In this document: piece after piece, positions 11,201 through 21,761 of the stretch
Layout of the letters: each line of letters opens with the position of its first letter
Position numbering within the stretch: the first letter of the stretch is position 1
Assembly: GCA_907165135.1 (NCBI GenBank)
Contig: OU015568.1
Location: 8,998,501-9,062,500, forward strand
Length of the DNA: 64,000 bases
Origin: Oikopleura dioica
Taxonomy: Eukaryota > Chordata > Appendicularia > Copelata > Oikopleuridae
Direction: 5' to 3'
Program-made: the position numbers and the translations under genes
The notes under the pieces: generated by a model
Told to the model about the DNA's origin: nothing
What the model saw: the letters and a program-made list of their open reading frames with translations, nothing else
Databases searched by the model: none

Positions 11201-14200
11201 AAACTGAAACTGCTAGATATTTAAAAATCAATGCATCATAAATACCACAATGTATGACACAAATTAATTTTTAAAAAATCGTTTTCAGTCCCCCACCAAA
11301 TTAAGTCAGCTAAGGTTATCGATCATCCTCTTTCACCTGAGCGTATCAGTTCTTTGAAACAAGTACTTTTCAGTTTTGCGAAAAAAAATATATATTTCCA
11401 GTGTCCTTATTTGGTAACAAAAAAGTTGAAAGGAATAAAAGTCAACTTTTGTTGGAAATTCTTTTTGTCGAATATTTTAATGATGAGCTAAGATAAGCTT
11501 TGCTAGGGAGGTCTTCTCCCTAATTTTTTTTATCGCAGGGCCATCCGCAGCTGGATCTTCCTGCTTTTCTTCATTTTTTGCCTTTCTTCTCCTTGTCATC
11601 GTCCAACAACTTCTCATCGCTGTCCTCAACAGTCTCTGAAGCTGGAGCAGCCTTGACTGATACGTTCTACTTTCCGGGAACGGTCGAAATTTTTGGTAAC
11701 CCATTACCAATTTTCGGTTTTCGATTATCAATTTATATTTATTTTTTCGCCAAGTTAATGAATAAAACACCCCACAAGTTTTCTATTTTACAGGCGCGGA
11801 GCGCACACTCGCTCTTTGAATGAAAAAAATCGACACTATTTTGGCGAATTTGGTAATGCATTACCAAAATTTGTTATGGGTTATCAATTGGTAATGAGTC
11901 CGACCTTTTCCCCTACTTTCGTGGTCTACGAGCTCTTCTCAGTATCTTTATATAATTCTTTATTCACAGAATCACATATATTTGATAATTTAGAAGGGAG
12001 GTCTCCTCCCAAACTCACGCTTACTTGATAACTGCTAATGAAGAACTCCTCCCAAAGTTTTTTTTTTAGTTTTCTAGGATAAAGCAATGCTATATTTTAA
12101 GAGTAAAATATATCGGGAGTAAATCTGCTTCTAGATCTCCCTTATGATTTTGTTAATTATGAATTATATTAACAATCTGCACAAGGCTGCTCCTGCTACA
12201 GACTTTTGAGGACACCGAAGATTAGTCGAACGACGACAACAAGAAGATTGACAAGAAAGGGAAAATGCAGGAAGAACAAGCTTCAATAAAAAATTAATTA
12301 CTTAAAGAGTCTAAGCTTATCATTCAAATCCAGCACAGAAAGATTGTTTCTTTATATTTATAAAGAAAATTAACAAATGGATTGATAAAGTCTTTTTTGA
12401 CTATATATTAAAATTCACGCCCTCGATTACCCAATCCACTTTATTGAAACTCTTTGAAATTCTAATATTAACGAAGTTTGAAATTCTCAAACTTACGTAT
12501 TCTTCAGAATTAAAGAGCCCGCGCTCATTGGCGGGCCAATCAGCAGCCCTTATTTTCGACACTTTTCGAGACACACGCGAAAGAGACGCGAAAGTCACTA
12601 AAGTCTCGACAAAATAAATTCGCGCACTAATTTTAGTGCACTTAAAATTTTCGACAGATTTTAGGACGCGAATTTACCAGCCCTGCTTGAATGCAGTGAA
12701 ATCAACGCCGAAACTAACTGGGGAAAATGACTCAATTTCGATGTCAAATTGCTACGGCTGTGCTGTGAATGGAGCAGAGAACAATCTCACTCTCGTCCGA
12801 GCTCTATGTCAGATAACATCTGTTCGCGAAGCTCTTATCGCTGACGGCGCCGTGGAAAAGCTTCTCTCATCTCCGCCAAACCTTGGAAGCTCGAATTTAC
12901 GAAAGCTCATCCGAAGAGCAATCTGTCGACTTGTTCGCGGCTCGAAGGAAGCCTCAAAAGAACTAGGAGAACGACTCAAAGAAAAGATCATCTCTCTCGC
13001 CAAGCAAAATCAATCAATTGCACGGCTGGATGTTCTTCTTCGAGAAGATCTTGAGCTCCTAAAGCAATCGCTGAAATATCGAGACTCCGGATGGGAATAT
13101 CGAATCAAAGCGGCCATGGCCATCTTCCTCGAAGCGTCAGAACTCTGTGACAATGTTTCATCTGGAACGACAATCGTGAATGGAATTTTACTCCCTTGTC
13201 TAGCAATTCTCAAGAAGCAAACCAGCAGCCAAGAAAACAACAAGGAGAGCCGAACACCATCTCCTTATGACGTCAATTTCCGAAAATGGGCAGATGGCGA
13301 TCCTGATCATCAATACGAAACCCGCACAACTGCTAGAATCGACGAGGAAGAGGAACCATCATTAAAATCTGTTCCAGAGTCGTACTGGCTGCCAAGACTT
13401 ATGTTCTGCAAATGGTCTCAAGAAGCTAGAATTCAAGCTTGTAATGTTGTCAGCAATTTGGCCAAGAACAGGAAGACCGAAATCATCGATCTAATGGTGA
13501 CTTACTTTAAATATGTCAATGAAGCCGGAGAATATGCTGTTGAGTATCTTGGATTGCTCAGAACTCTGCTTGTAAAAGAACAAGAACTTGCGCCTGGGCT
13601 TTCTTCTTTGTTACTGAAAGGACTTGGCGAGCTTTTGATGTCTCAAATCAATGCGTTGATGAAACAAGAACTTGAATATTCTCAGATGACCACGATTTCT
13701 TCTAGCACTGACCTTCGAGTTGGGAAAACCCTCGACGCGATTGTCCTACTGCTCTACATCATCATTGATAAATCGAAAGATCTGCCCTTCAAGATGATCA
13801 AGCCAATCCTGCGAGGCTATCTCAGTCTCTGCAGAGTCTCTCTTTACGAACCAAAGCGATTGACGACGCCCAAGATGGTCTTCTCAAGCTCCTTGAGACA
13901 CTGACCTCTGGAGGCGAAGATATTGCACGTGACTTTGTCAAGATTTGCTTCAAAACTCTTTCTCACTTTTCTAAGGATGATTTCCAGGCGAGTCAGTTTG
14001 TTTTCGAGCGACTCTGTAATATCATCCGTCCTGAATCAACCGAGGACGAGTCCTTCCGAGTTCAAATCGACAAAGATCCTCTGCAAGAAGAATTTCTACC
14101 AGGTCGAATGGTCAACAATCCTTATCCAAGTTCGGCCGTTGGAGAAACAATCCGCGATTTGAAGAACAAGATCTGCCGTGATACAGAGCTCATCGCGATG

Positions 14201-16765
14201 GTCGACGACGATACGAGCTTGGAGCTATTAGTTTCGAACAAAATCGTCAAACTTGACCTGGCCGTCGCAGATGTCTACAAAAAGATATGGCTTCAAAACC
14301 ACGAGACCAATGTGCCAATGCGAGTCATCTATCGTATGCGAGGATTGATGGGCGAAGCGACAGAAGAATTCGTCGAGACGCTACCGGAAGACGATCAAAA
14401 TGAAGAAGAGATCTTCAAACGAGCATCTTATCTTGCTGTCGATAATGGATTGGAGACGGTTCTCGATAAACTCGAATCCATCCGATCTCTTAATTCTCGA
14501 TCACGACCGCTTCTTGGCGCTGGATTGAAATTGCTCGGATTCTGCGTCCATCTTCGCGTTTGCCGAGACGCACTCGCTGAGAACTCCTCCGCTTCCATGT
14601 TGAACATCATGCTTCAACTGTTGAACATCTGCATCGAAGCAAAAGAAGCAAAACTCGTCGAGGACATCCTAGCAATCATGAATCGAGTTTTAGCTGAAGC
14701 AGCAACCCACGGACAGGAAACAGAAACAGGCCACAAACACGAACTGACGAAGCTTCTTAAGGCTATCGACTCCGAGTTTGTTCAGTCGCGGCAAAATATC
14801 GTCATGTCACTGATGGAAATGATCCCGTTCTTATCATTCGGAGATGAGCAACTCATGGAGCAGCTGATTAACCATTTCGATAGCGTCCTTTCCAACTTAT
14901 CTAGCTTTGACGAGTCTCAAGATGAACAACACAAGATCTACCTCGAGTGCTTCTGTGACATCCTCAAAGGTCTCAAGCCCGATAACCCGGGTGGCAAGCA
15001 TTTGAAGGATCTCATGTACGCTAGAAATTTGCCTCGACAGGCAATCGATTATCTGCGAGCTAAAACACCTTCGGATAAGAATTACGCATCTGATGAATGG
15101 AAAGATCTTCTTGAACGACCCGTTCTTCCATTTATTCTTCGGATTTTAGCTGGACTCGCTACTGGGCATCCTGAATGCCAGAAGCTTATTGGAGAAATGG
15201 TAATTCCTGAGTTGCATCGATTGGAACAAGTCGCTGCTGGCGGAATCGGTGAGTCCTTACAACTCTACTTTTTCTAATAATAATTCAGGTACTCTGGCGG
15301 AGGAAGCTCTCGAAGCTCTCAGAGACAATAGTGATGTTTTCAAGCGCGTCTCTGAAGCCCGCCGGGCCACTCGCAAGGAAAAAGCTAAAGTCGGCAAATC
15401 GCATCGTATGAAAACACTTCTCAAACTCGGTATGGCGGAGAATACCGACGGAACCATCAAAGCTGACGACCGCAAATCCGAAAAAATGAAGCTCGAACAA
15501 GCAGAAGACGGGCCTCTTTGTGTCATCTGCAAAGAAGGATGCCAGTTTGAACCGAAGAAAATCATGTCGATCTACTGTTTCTGCAAGAGAGCTACTGTCG
15601 AGCCGTTTGAAGCGAATTCGAGGAAGACCGTCGGCTTTGAGACAGTGTCCAGCTTCAATTTGATCCACAACGAGTGTCACAAAAAAGCGGTTGTTGCTAA
15701 ACGATCCAGGGATGAGTGGGAGACTTCTTTCCTTCATAACAACAGGTGATCAACAGAAATTTAACTTTAATTAAAACTATTTTAGTACCCGGTGCAACGC
15801 GCTCTTGCCACTGTGGGGCCCTGAAGTCAACGAGTCTGATTTCTCAACCCAAATGGCGAAATTCAACGAGTCTGTTCGCGACGCTACTGGCGTATCTCCC
15901 GATGTCACCTGGCTTATTCACAACATCAAATTGATGCTGCACCGATTTTCAACGAATGGCAAATTCTACCTTGATGCGGGCGGCGGAGGACCGGAGAGTA
16001 ACATGAAATTCTTGCCGCACTTGATTCACTACATTTTGTACACGACTAACACCCTCAAAACTCAGGTAAAAACAAAAATAATTAACTGCTGCTAAAAAGA
16101 TTTTCTTTTCAAGAGCTCTTTGAAAACGCCGATTCAAACCTTCCTGGACGATTTCAACGTTAATTCATCTTGGGCCGTCTCTGGCTACTTCTACAAAGCT
16201 ACATCAGCCCTTATCGTGTTTAGTAAAGAGGTGTGTTTGTTTCTCACTTTTCATTGATATAAAAAATTCTATTAAAGGAATGGATTAAATGCAGAGTCGA
16301 CTTTTTGAAGAAAATGATCATTTGTACCCACATGCGTGAAGTCTCAATTAACCCGAAAAAGGGAGTCACCGAGGCAGAACGAAAGGAACTCCCCTTTGAA
16401 AAGTACAAGCCTACGATTTTGTTCTGGTTCCTAATTGATCAAATCTTGGACAAGCTTTTTGACGAGCAGGCAATTTCTGACAGGTGACCAATCAGAACAC
16501 GCCGCGGCAGTTTTAAACATTGATTTTTAGCGCCGGAGAGGAATACACAGAGAAACTGCAAATGTTCATCCGAAAGAACACTGTTTCTCTTCAGAAGTCC
16601 TGCGAAAAGTTGGTGAAGACATTCAACGAAGAATTCATTGTCGTGGATTCCCTGGAGGAATTCATTGATGTGGCGAGTCTTTACAGCGTAATTGAGCCTT
16701 CACTTGTCAACGATTCGATTTCACAGATTCCCGAAGATACCACCACTGAAAACTTGATCAATTAA
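2262..16765 (+). CDS. UBR4: E3 ubiquitin ligase UBR4 (N-recognin, Poe/p600)
   Basis: Giant N-recognin that binds destabilising N-termini and ubiquitinates substrates; also linked to calmodulin and cytoskeleton in the family. About 4,156 residues against about 5,180 in human, shortened mainly N-terminal to the UBR box. Exons: 2262-2271, 2306-9366, 9412-10947, 12681-15248, 15289-15745, 15786-16065, 16114-16230, 16278-16483, 16531-16765. The UBR box (about 5075-5275) has the Cys/His pattern HWYHCHSCNMVDSVGVC and FFCDCGAQ. An acidic tract lies at 8100-8300, a zinc-ribbon segment (CPRC, CGNCGEN, CTQCGFC) at 10440-10600, and the C-terminal hemi-RING region (CVICKEG, then HNECHKKA) at 15510-15690. 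The long third intron (10948-12680) is a hAT-type transposon. The frame changes by one base at A runs near 3361-3365, 7383-7389 and 13853-13855; correcting all three gives one open frame, so I read them as probable assembly indels. Confidence 0.93.
11565..11656 (-). repeat. Coding-like fragment present as an inverted pair within the hAT element
   Basis: On the minus strand this segment reads as an open acidic/basic tail (AAPASETVEDSDEK..., ending in KKGKK and a stop). A diverged copy without an open frame lies on the plus strand at about 12182-12270; both begin AAGGCTGCTCC. The pair may be a captured host gene fragment that was duplicated, or ordinary element sequence. The source gene is not recognised. 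Confidence 0.45.
11675..11911. mobile_element. Nested MITE, 60.5-kb family, inside the UBR4 hAT element
   Basis: About 237 bases with degenerate inverted ends (CGGGAACGGTC and GACCTTTTCCC) flanked by TCTACTTTC on the left (11666-11674) and CTACTTTC on the right (11913-11920). The interior shares GGTAATGCATTACC motifs and the block CAGGCGCGGAGCGCACA with the better preserved copy at 60499-60778. It inserted into the hAT element, so it is the younger insertion event. Confidence 0.75.
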
Positions 16766-16894
16766 AAATCCCCACCATTGAAAACTTCAATTTCTAAACT
16801 GTTGTTTACAAGTTCATCCACCACTATTAAATCTTTTAAATATTTATTGCTCACTAATTTTTGCCTTTTAAATGATCCATCCTTCGGCTCTAGA

Positions 16895-18150
16895 ATGACC
16901 GACGCAGGTTACTATCGCGGTACAACCGCTGACCAGGATACGCGATTTGGCGATAAGACCAAAAAGCTAATGAAGACTTTGAAATTTTCTGAAGCATTGG
17001 CGGAACCTGTTGATATGCGGAAAGTGAAGCTGGATGCGTTGAAACCGTGGGTGCACGAAAAATTGACGGAAATTCTCGGCTTCGAAGACGATGTCGTCAT
17101 CGATTATGCTAAGGTTCAAACTTAATTTTCAAAGGCAAATGTAGCAAGTTATTTTGAGTAAAATTTGCACCTAAAATGTAGCTATCAATCAGCTCGAAGA
17201 AACAAACACTCCAGACCCAAAAGTCGTGCAAATCAACCTTACTGGCTTCCTCAACGCCAAGGTAATTCCCCTCCTCCCTCTCGCCAGAATAAAACAACGA
17301 AAATTCGCAATTTGAAATTAAAATTTTAACCTCAGTTATTAACATTTTTTCTTCAGTTTGAAACTGTTCCCAACTGGACCCAGTTGCACTCTCTTTCCAT
17401 ATCGTACTATTCGTTACAGTAAACAGTAATTACTTCTGAAAATGAAATTACTGAGGTTTGTTCGCTTCCCGACAAGAAGCAACACCGCCCGTTTGAGTTC
17501 ATTACTAAACCCTTTTCTTCACTAGAACGCAAGGCTGTTCATGGGCGAGCTCTGGCCAATGTTGGTTTCTGCGCAATCCAATCCTAATGGCATTCCTCAG
17601 GTAAAAAGTTCCAGTAGAGGTCGAAGAGATGAGTGTTTCAGGAATTAATCGACGCGAAAAAACTGGAGCTAGAATCGCACAAAGCTGATAAAGAAACAAT
17701 GAAGAAGTTCCAAAAGAATATTGATCAAATTCAACAACAGATCAAAAAAGGTAACGACGACACTTTTCGCCACTGAAGCATTATCTTTATAAGATATGGA
17801 CGAAAAGAACGAGCGTTTGGAGCGAAGAATTCAAAAAGAATCGCGACGAGAAGACCGAGATAGGAGTAGACGAGATGACAAAGATCGAAAACGATCCCGA
17901 CGATCTCGATCTTCTAGCAGGTATTTTCTCTCTACAACTTTTTTTCCTACAGTTGATTTCTTTCAGAGACAGACGATCAAATCGTAAAGATGAGAAAAGA
18001 CGAGAACGAAGCCGATCCCGCGATCGCAAGTCTTCAAGAAGCGAGAAAAAACGTAGCCGATCGCGGGAGCGCCGCCGGGAACGATCGAAATCTCCCGAAC
18101 GGCGCCGGGAAAAGCGACGCTCGCGAAGCAGAAGCCCACGAAGAGACTAG
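16895..18150 (+). CDS. SRRM1: Splicing coactivator SRRM1 (PWI domain, RS tail)
   Basis: Nuclear SR-related protein that bridges exon-bound SR proteins and snRNPs. Six exons (16895-17108, 17182-17261, 17526-17600, 17642-17750, 17794-17920, 17967-18150) give 262 residues, far shorter than vertebrate SRRM1. The N-terminus (MTDAGYYRGTTADQDTRFGD) and PWI core (KPWVHEKLTEILGFEDDVV, then INLTGFLNAK and FMGELWP) match the family closely. A short coiled region follows, then an Arg/Ser/Glu-rich tail ending RSRSPRRD. The second exon must start at about 17182 to keep the conserved INQLEE, which forces a non-canonical first intron bounded by GCTA repeats. It begins 129 bases after UBR4 on the same strand. 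Confidence 0.88.
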
Positions 18151-18363
18151 AGATGACAGAGAGTGTTTTGTTTACGGCCGATAATGACAACAAATCTTAT
18201 TCACTTCTTTCATGTTTCTTTTACCGGTAGACGAAAATGAATTTTCAGTTTCGGCATGTCTGACTGTCAACAGTTATCTGCTCCATCTTTTAGGCCATGT
18301 TTAACTGCCAATTAAACTTTTAAAGTGTATCAAAAAGGCTAACGCTTGTGTGACTTCAGCAAC

Positions 18364-20447
18364 ATGGACGAGATCGTTGCAGAGTTGCTCAAATTACCAG
18401 ATGTCGAGATTCGGAAAAGAGGCCAGGAGGTTGGAGTTAAAGGTTTGCTCTGAAATTCGTTGAATATTGGGCGAAATAGACTTTTTAGTTGGAGTTCTCA
18501 GTGCGATGACAAAGAAGATCGTCGTCAAAAAGATCGCCAAAGTAATCTTCGAAAGCAAGACGTCTTCATGCTCATCAGAGTCTTGTGATAACAAAGAGAA
18601 CACTCCTGCGCCATCTAACAGCGAGGCAAAGGAGGAGCCGCCAAAAACTCCACCTCGAAATCCGTCAGACGGAAAATTCTATGCGATGCGTTTTGAAAAC
18701 AGTGAAAATCTGATTTTCGACAACATGAAAGATTTCAACGAGCACAAGAAAAAGATGAAATCGAGTGCTCCGCGATTCGCTATCTTTGATGAGCGCGAAA
18801 AAGCGGAACTCTGGCTGAAAGGCGTTTTGAAGACGCCAGTTCGACCGAGAGCATCGCGCCCCGAGTTGGCCGTTTTTCGATCACAAGGGCCGAACGAAAG
18901 TCCGTTGCGAAAACCGAAAGAGATAGTGGCGAAAAACTTCGTTGGCGAGCTAAAGTCGCCGTTCAAAGCGCCAGAGCAGCCGCTTTTGAATAAGATCGTT
19001 GCGGAGATTCAAGCGAAGAAGGATTCTGCGTACAATTTTGTGATGGAGGAGGTGATGAAGAATCCTCGTTTATTGATATCGAAAGCGGATACACCAGTGC
19101 CGTACCGTCCTGGTAACTGGTCGAATTTAGGTGAGCCGATCTTTTGTCTGTTGTGGGTTAAAAATGAAATTTAGTTCATATTTGCTGCCAGTACGACGCT
19201 GGAAATATCCTCAACGCGATCTTTTCCCTCCTTGAAGACCACAACTACCTCACAAAACACTATCCTGATGTGCCAAAATCTCTTCTCTGCGAATACTCCC
19301 AGCGGATTGTGAATCTCTATCTTTTTCAAAAACTTTGCGGTCCTAGACAAACCATCACCAGAGGCGACACTCCTCTTCATATCGCCGTCCGAAACAAGTA
19401 AACTGACTCGTTGAGAAATATGTTCATTTTTATTTAGGAGTTTAAAAGCTATTCGCTTTTTCAAAAAGAGAAAGGAATGGGAAACTTTGCGAAGTATGAA
19501 GAACAATGAGAATCAAACGGCCGAGGAAATCGTGGCAAAGGATGAGGAGAGGGCTCCATTGAGCAAAGACGTTGAAGATCTTTTATTTGAGAAGCCCGTT
19601 TGTCTTGCGATCATACAAACGGATGATTCTGCGCCGAGAATTATGACCACGTAACGCCAATCATTTTCTTCCTTGATTTCAATTGTGTTTTTAGCTCTTC
19701 GCTGACGAAAGAGGAACTGATGAACAGTCCAAATGTTCGAGCAGTAGCTGGTCCAATCTCCTCTGCGAAAGCTTCTTCCATCGTGCAATCAGCTACGCCC
19801 AAAAGAAGGATGAACATGCGCTTCGTCCAGAGCGAGAAACAGCGGCGAATCAGAGTCACAGATTATGAAAAAGGTCTTGAAAAGATAACAAGGCCGATGT
19901 GCGTGAAACAAGGAACCGCGTTGCTCGAAAAATGGCCGTTTCTTGACGAGTTCGTCGACATTACATCACCAGAAGGATTGGAGAAAATGAACGAGTACCT
20001 GAAAAGCGGCTCAGCTTCGGGGGGCTCTCAAGCTGATCTGGATTCAACGATTGATATGCTGTGCTCTAATTTCACGGACATGCAGCTTGGAGATGATGAG
20101 AACCTCTTCTTGATGGCAGACAAACCATCGAAAACTGACAGAGATGTTTTTGAAGCACTAAAACAAATTTCAATTAGCAAAGATGTTGTCCGAGCGAAAC
20201 TGAAAGCATATTCTTCTGTCATGTCTTGGTACAATGTAAGACCTTCTCCTTAATTTTTCACCTCATATTTTGTTTTTAGAGAATAGAAGCCTATCCAAAC
20301 GAAGTTCGCGAAAAATGGAAGATGATTTCAAAAACTCGTTCTCAAACTCGATCCAATGGCAACACTCCTATCGCATTTCGCCAGTCCACAGCGGCATCAG
20401 AACTGCCTATCACCGATAATGTTCGAAAGAAGCTCTTCTTCGACTAG
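18364..20447 (+). CDS. ANKLE2: LEM and ankyrin protein ANKLE2 (LEM4)
   Basis: Inner nuclear membrane/ER protein of the family that controls dephosphorylation of BAF at mitotic exit. Six exons (18364-18442, 18489-19130, 19175-19397, 19438-19650, 19695-20235, 20280-20447) give 621 residues. An N-terminal LEM-like segment spans residues 1-45. A domain resembling the RNase H-like viroplasmin fold (KFYAMRF to RFAIFDEREKAELWL) follows, then an ankyrin-like stretch with GDTPLHIAVRNK, then the family block containing WPFLDEFVDITSPEGLEKMN. No clear N-terminal membrane anchor is visible, unlike vertebrate ANKLE2. The gene follows SRRM1 by 213 bases on the same strand. Confidence 0.8.
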
Positions 20448-20602
20448 TTTTTCTTACTGTATATTTTCTTTCATCTCACTATTTATGCTTCCAACATTCC
20501 ATTGATCCTCCAACTCTCACTGACACTGAAAATAAAACACACCACTCAAAGTATAATTTTTATGATATTGAAAGCTTTGTTGGCTTAGAACGAGAAAAAA
20601 GA

Positions 20603-21140
20603 ATGTCTGGAGTGTTGTACGAGGAGATTTTTAACATCAAAGATATCGACCCTGAAGGAAAGCAATTTGAGAGAGTGAAGCGGATTCACGCAGAATGCGA
20701 ATCGAGCAAGATGGAGCTCATTCTTGATGTTAACTCGTTGCTCTACTCTCCTCAGCCTGGTGATAAGGTGCGTCTGATAACTTGGAGTAGTGTTTTGAGT
20801 GACATGTTTTTGTAGTTCCGATTGATGTTGGCGACAACTTTGAACGACGATGGAGAGCCTGATGCTGGTGAATACGATCCACGATGGGAAGAAAAGTCCA
20901 CCAGAACCGCTGCTTTTGACTACATCATGCACGGACTGGTCTACCGGATTTCGGGCGACGAGGCGGACACTGTTACAAGACTGTAAGCCCACTACATCTT
21001 TTCGGTGTAAACCTTTTTATAGAGAGGTGTACATTTCATATGGAGGCCTGCTCATGCGATTGAACGGCGAAGCAAACTCGCTTTCTGAGATCAAAATCGA
21101 CGAAAAGGTCTACCTGCTTCTTAGAAAATTGTCCTACTGA
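20603..21140 (+). CDS. POLR2H: RNA polymerase I/II/III subunit RPABC3 (RPB8)
   Basis: Shared small subunit of the three nuclear RNA polymerases, an OB-fold protein at the enzyme periphery. Exons 20603-20767, 20816-20982 and 21023-21140 give 149 residues, one less than human. The family segments [29 protein letters not shown] and [10 protein letters not shown] are all present. Introns are GT-AG, 48 and 40 bases. It starts 155 bases after ANKLE2. The 3' end faces the minus-strand gene at 21253 and an AATAAA lies just after the stop, so the two genes converge with almost no spacer. Confidence 0.95.
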
Positions 21141-21252
21141 TGCACTGGAAGACTCAGCACCAAGTAGACTACTGTTCACCCTCTACTGCCCTGAACAAAA
21201 CAGTGAATAGAAAATAAAAACTTCGGCAACTGTAATTATATTTGAAAAATTC

Positions 21253-21549
21253 TCAAACAGAAGGAACAACAACAACTGTTTTCTTTCTGCTCCGGCAGTT
21301 GAATAACATCAGTATAACAAAGAATACAAGTATGGCAGAAAAAGCATAAGCAGCGTATAGAAAAATGATTTGTAGAAGATCCACTCTGATTTCCGTCATT
21401 TCTCGGTTTTCCTTCACAGACGCAGCGAAATCGGCATGAGCGAAAGCGAGATGTTCTTCTGACTCAACTAAATTCTCATGTTCGCCAAGTCGAAACTCTT
21501 TGCTAGACTCACTCAAGCTTCTCTCGATTTCTTCAAGAATATTTGGCAT
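21253..21549 (-). CDS. Small tail-anchored membrane protein, unknown family
   Basis: A single-exon frame of 98 residues. The first 55 residues are acidic and probably helical (MPNILEEIERSLSESSKEF), followed by one strongly hydrophobic segment at about residues 59-84 (IIFLYAAYAFSAILVFFVIL) and a short basic tail (RSRKK). That is the layout of a tail-anchored protein with a cytosolic N-terminus. I do not recognise the family; a SNARE-like role is possible but not supported by a clear heptad layer. It is divergent from the tiny frame at 21600, with 50 bases between the starts. Confidence 0.55.
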   Translation of the reverse strand: MPNILEEIERSLSESSKEFRLGEHENLVESEEHLAFAHADFAASVKENREMTEIRVDLLQIIFLYAAYAFSAILVFFVILMLFNCRSRKKTVVVVPSV

Positions 21550-21599
21550 TTAGCAAAAAAATCAATAGATTTCTTTTCGGAGGAAAACAAGGGTTGAGG

Positions 21600-21761
21600 A
21601 TGACTTCCGATTTGAAAGTTGTTAAGTACCTCAAAGGTTTGATTATTCGCGCTGCAGTTGTTTTGGCATATTCACCAGAAGGTAGAATAAGATTTCATTT
21701 ACGTCAAAGATTCGCATAATTTATAGCTCCAGAGTGTTCTAATCCCGAGGGATCAAATTGA
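21600..21761 (+). CDS. Possible 38-residue microprotein
   Basis: Exons 21600-21681 and 21727-21761, separated by a 45-base GT-AG intron, encode 38 residues with a hydrophobic centre (GLIIRAAVVLAY). The length is compatible with a small organellar subunit but no family is recognised. The frame could equally be chance. The only support is the in-frame canonical intron of typical local size and the close divergent arrangement with the gene at 21549. Confidence 0.3.

Larger units (their letters stand above)
10940..12685. mobile_element. hAT-type element that constitutes a UBR4 intron
   Basis: The element begins CAGGGCTGGTAAATT (10940-10954) and ends with its exact reverse complement (12671-12685). 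It is flanked by an 8-base direct repeat CTTGAATG (10932-10939 and 12686-12693). CAGG-type ends with 8-bp duplications are the hAT signature. The UBR4 splice donor (GT at 10948) lies inside the left TIR and the acceptor (AG at 12680) inside the right one. Subterminal copies of a TTAGTGCACTAA-like palindrome occur near both ends. No transposase-length reading frame is present, so it is non-autonomous. It contains a nested smaller element and an inverted pair of coding-like fragments. Confidence 0.92.
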
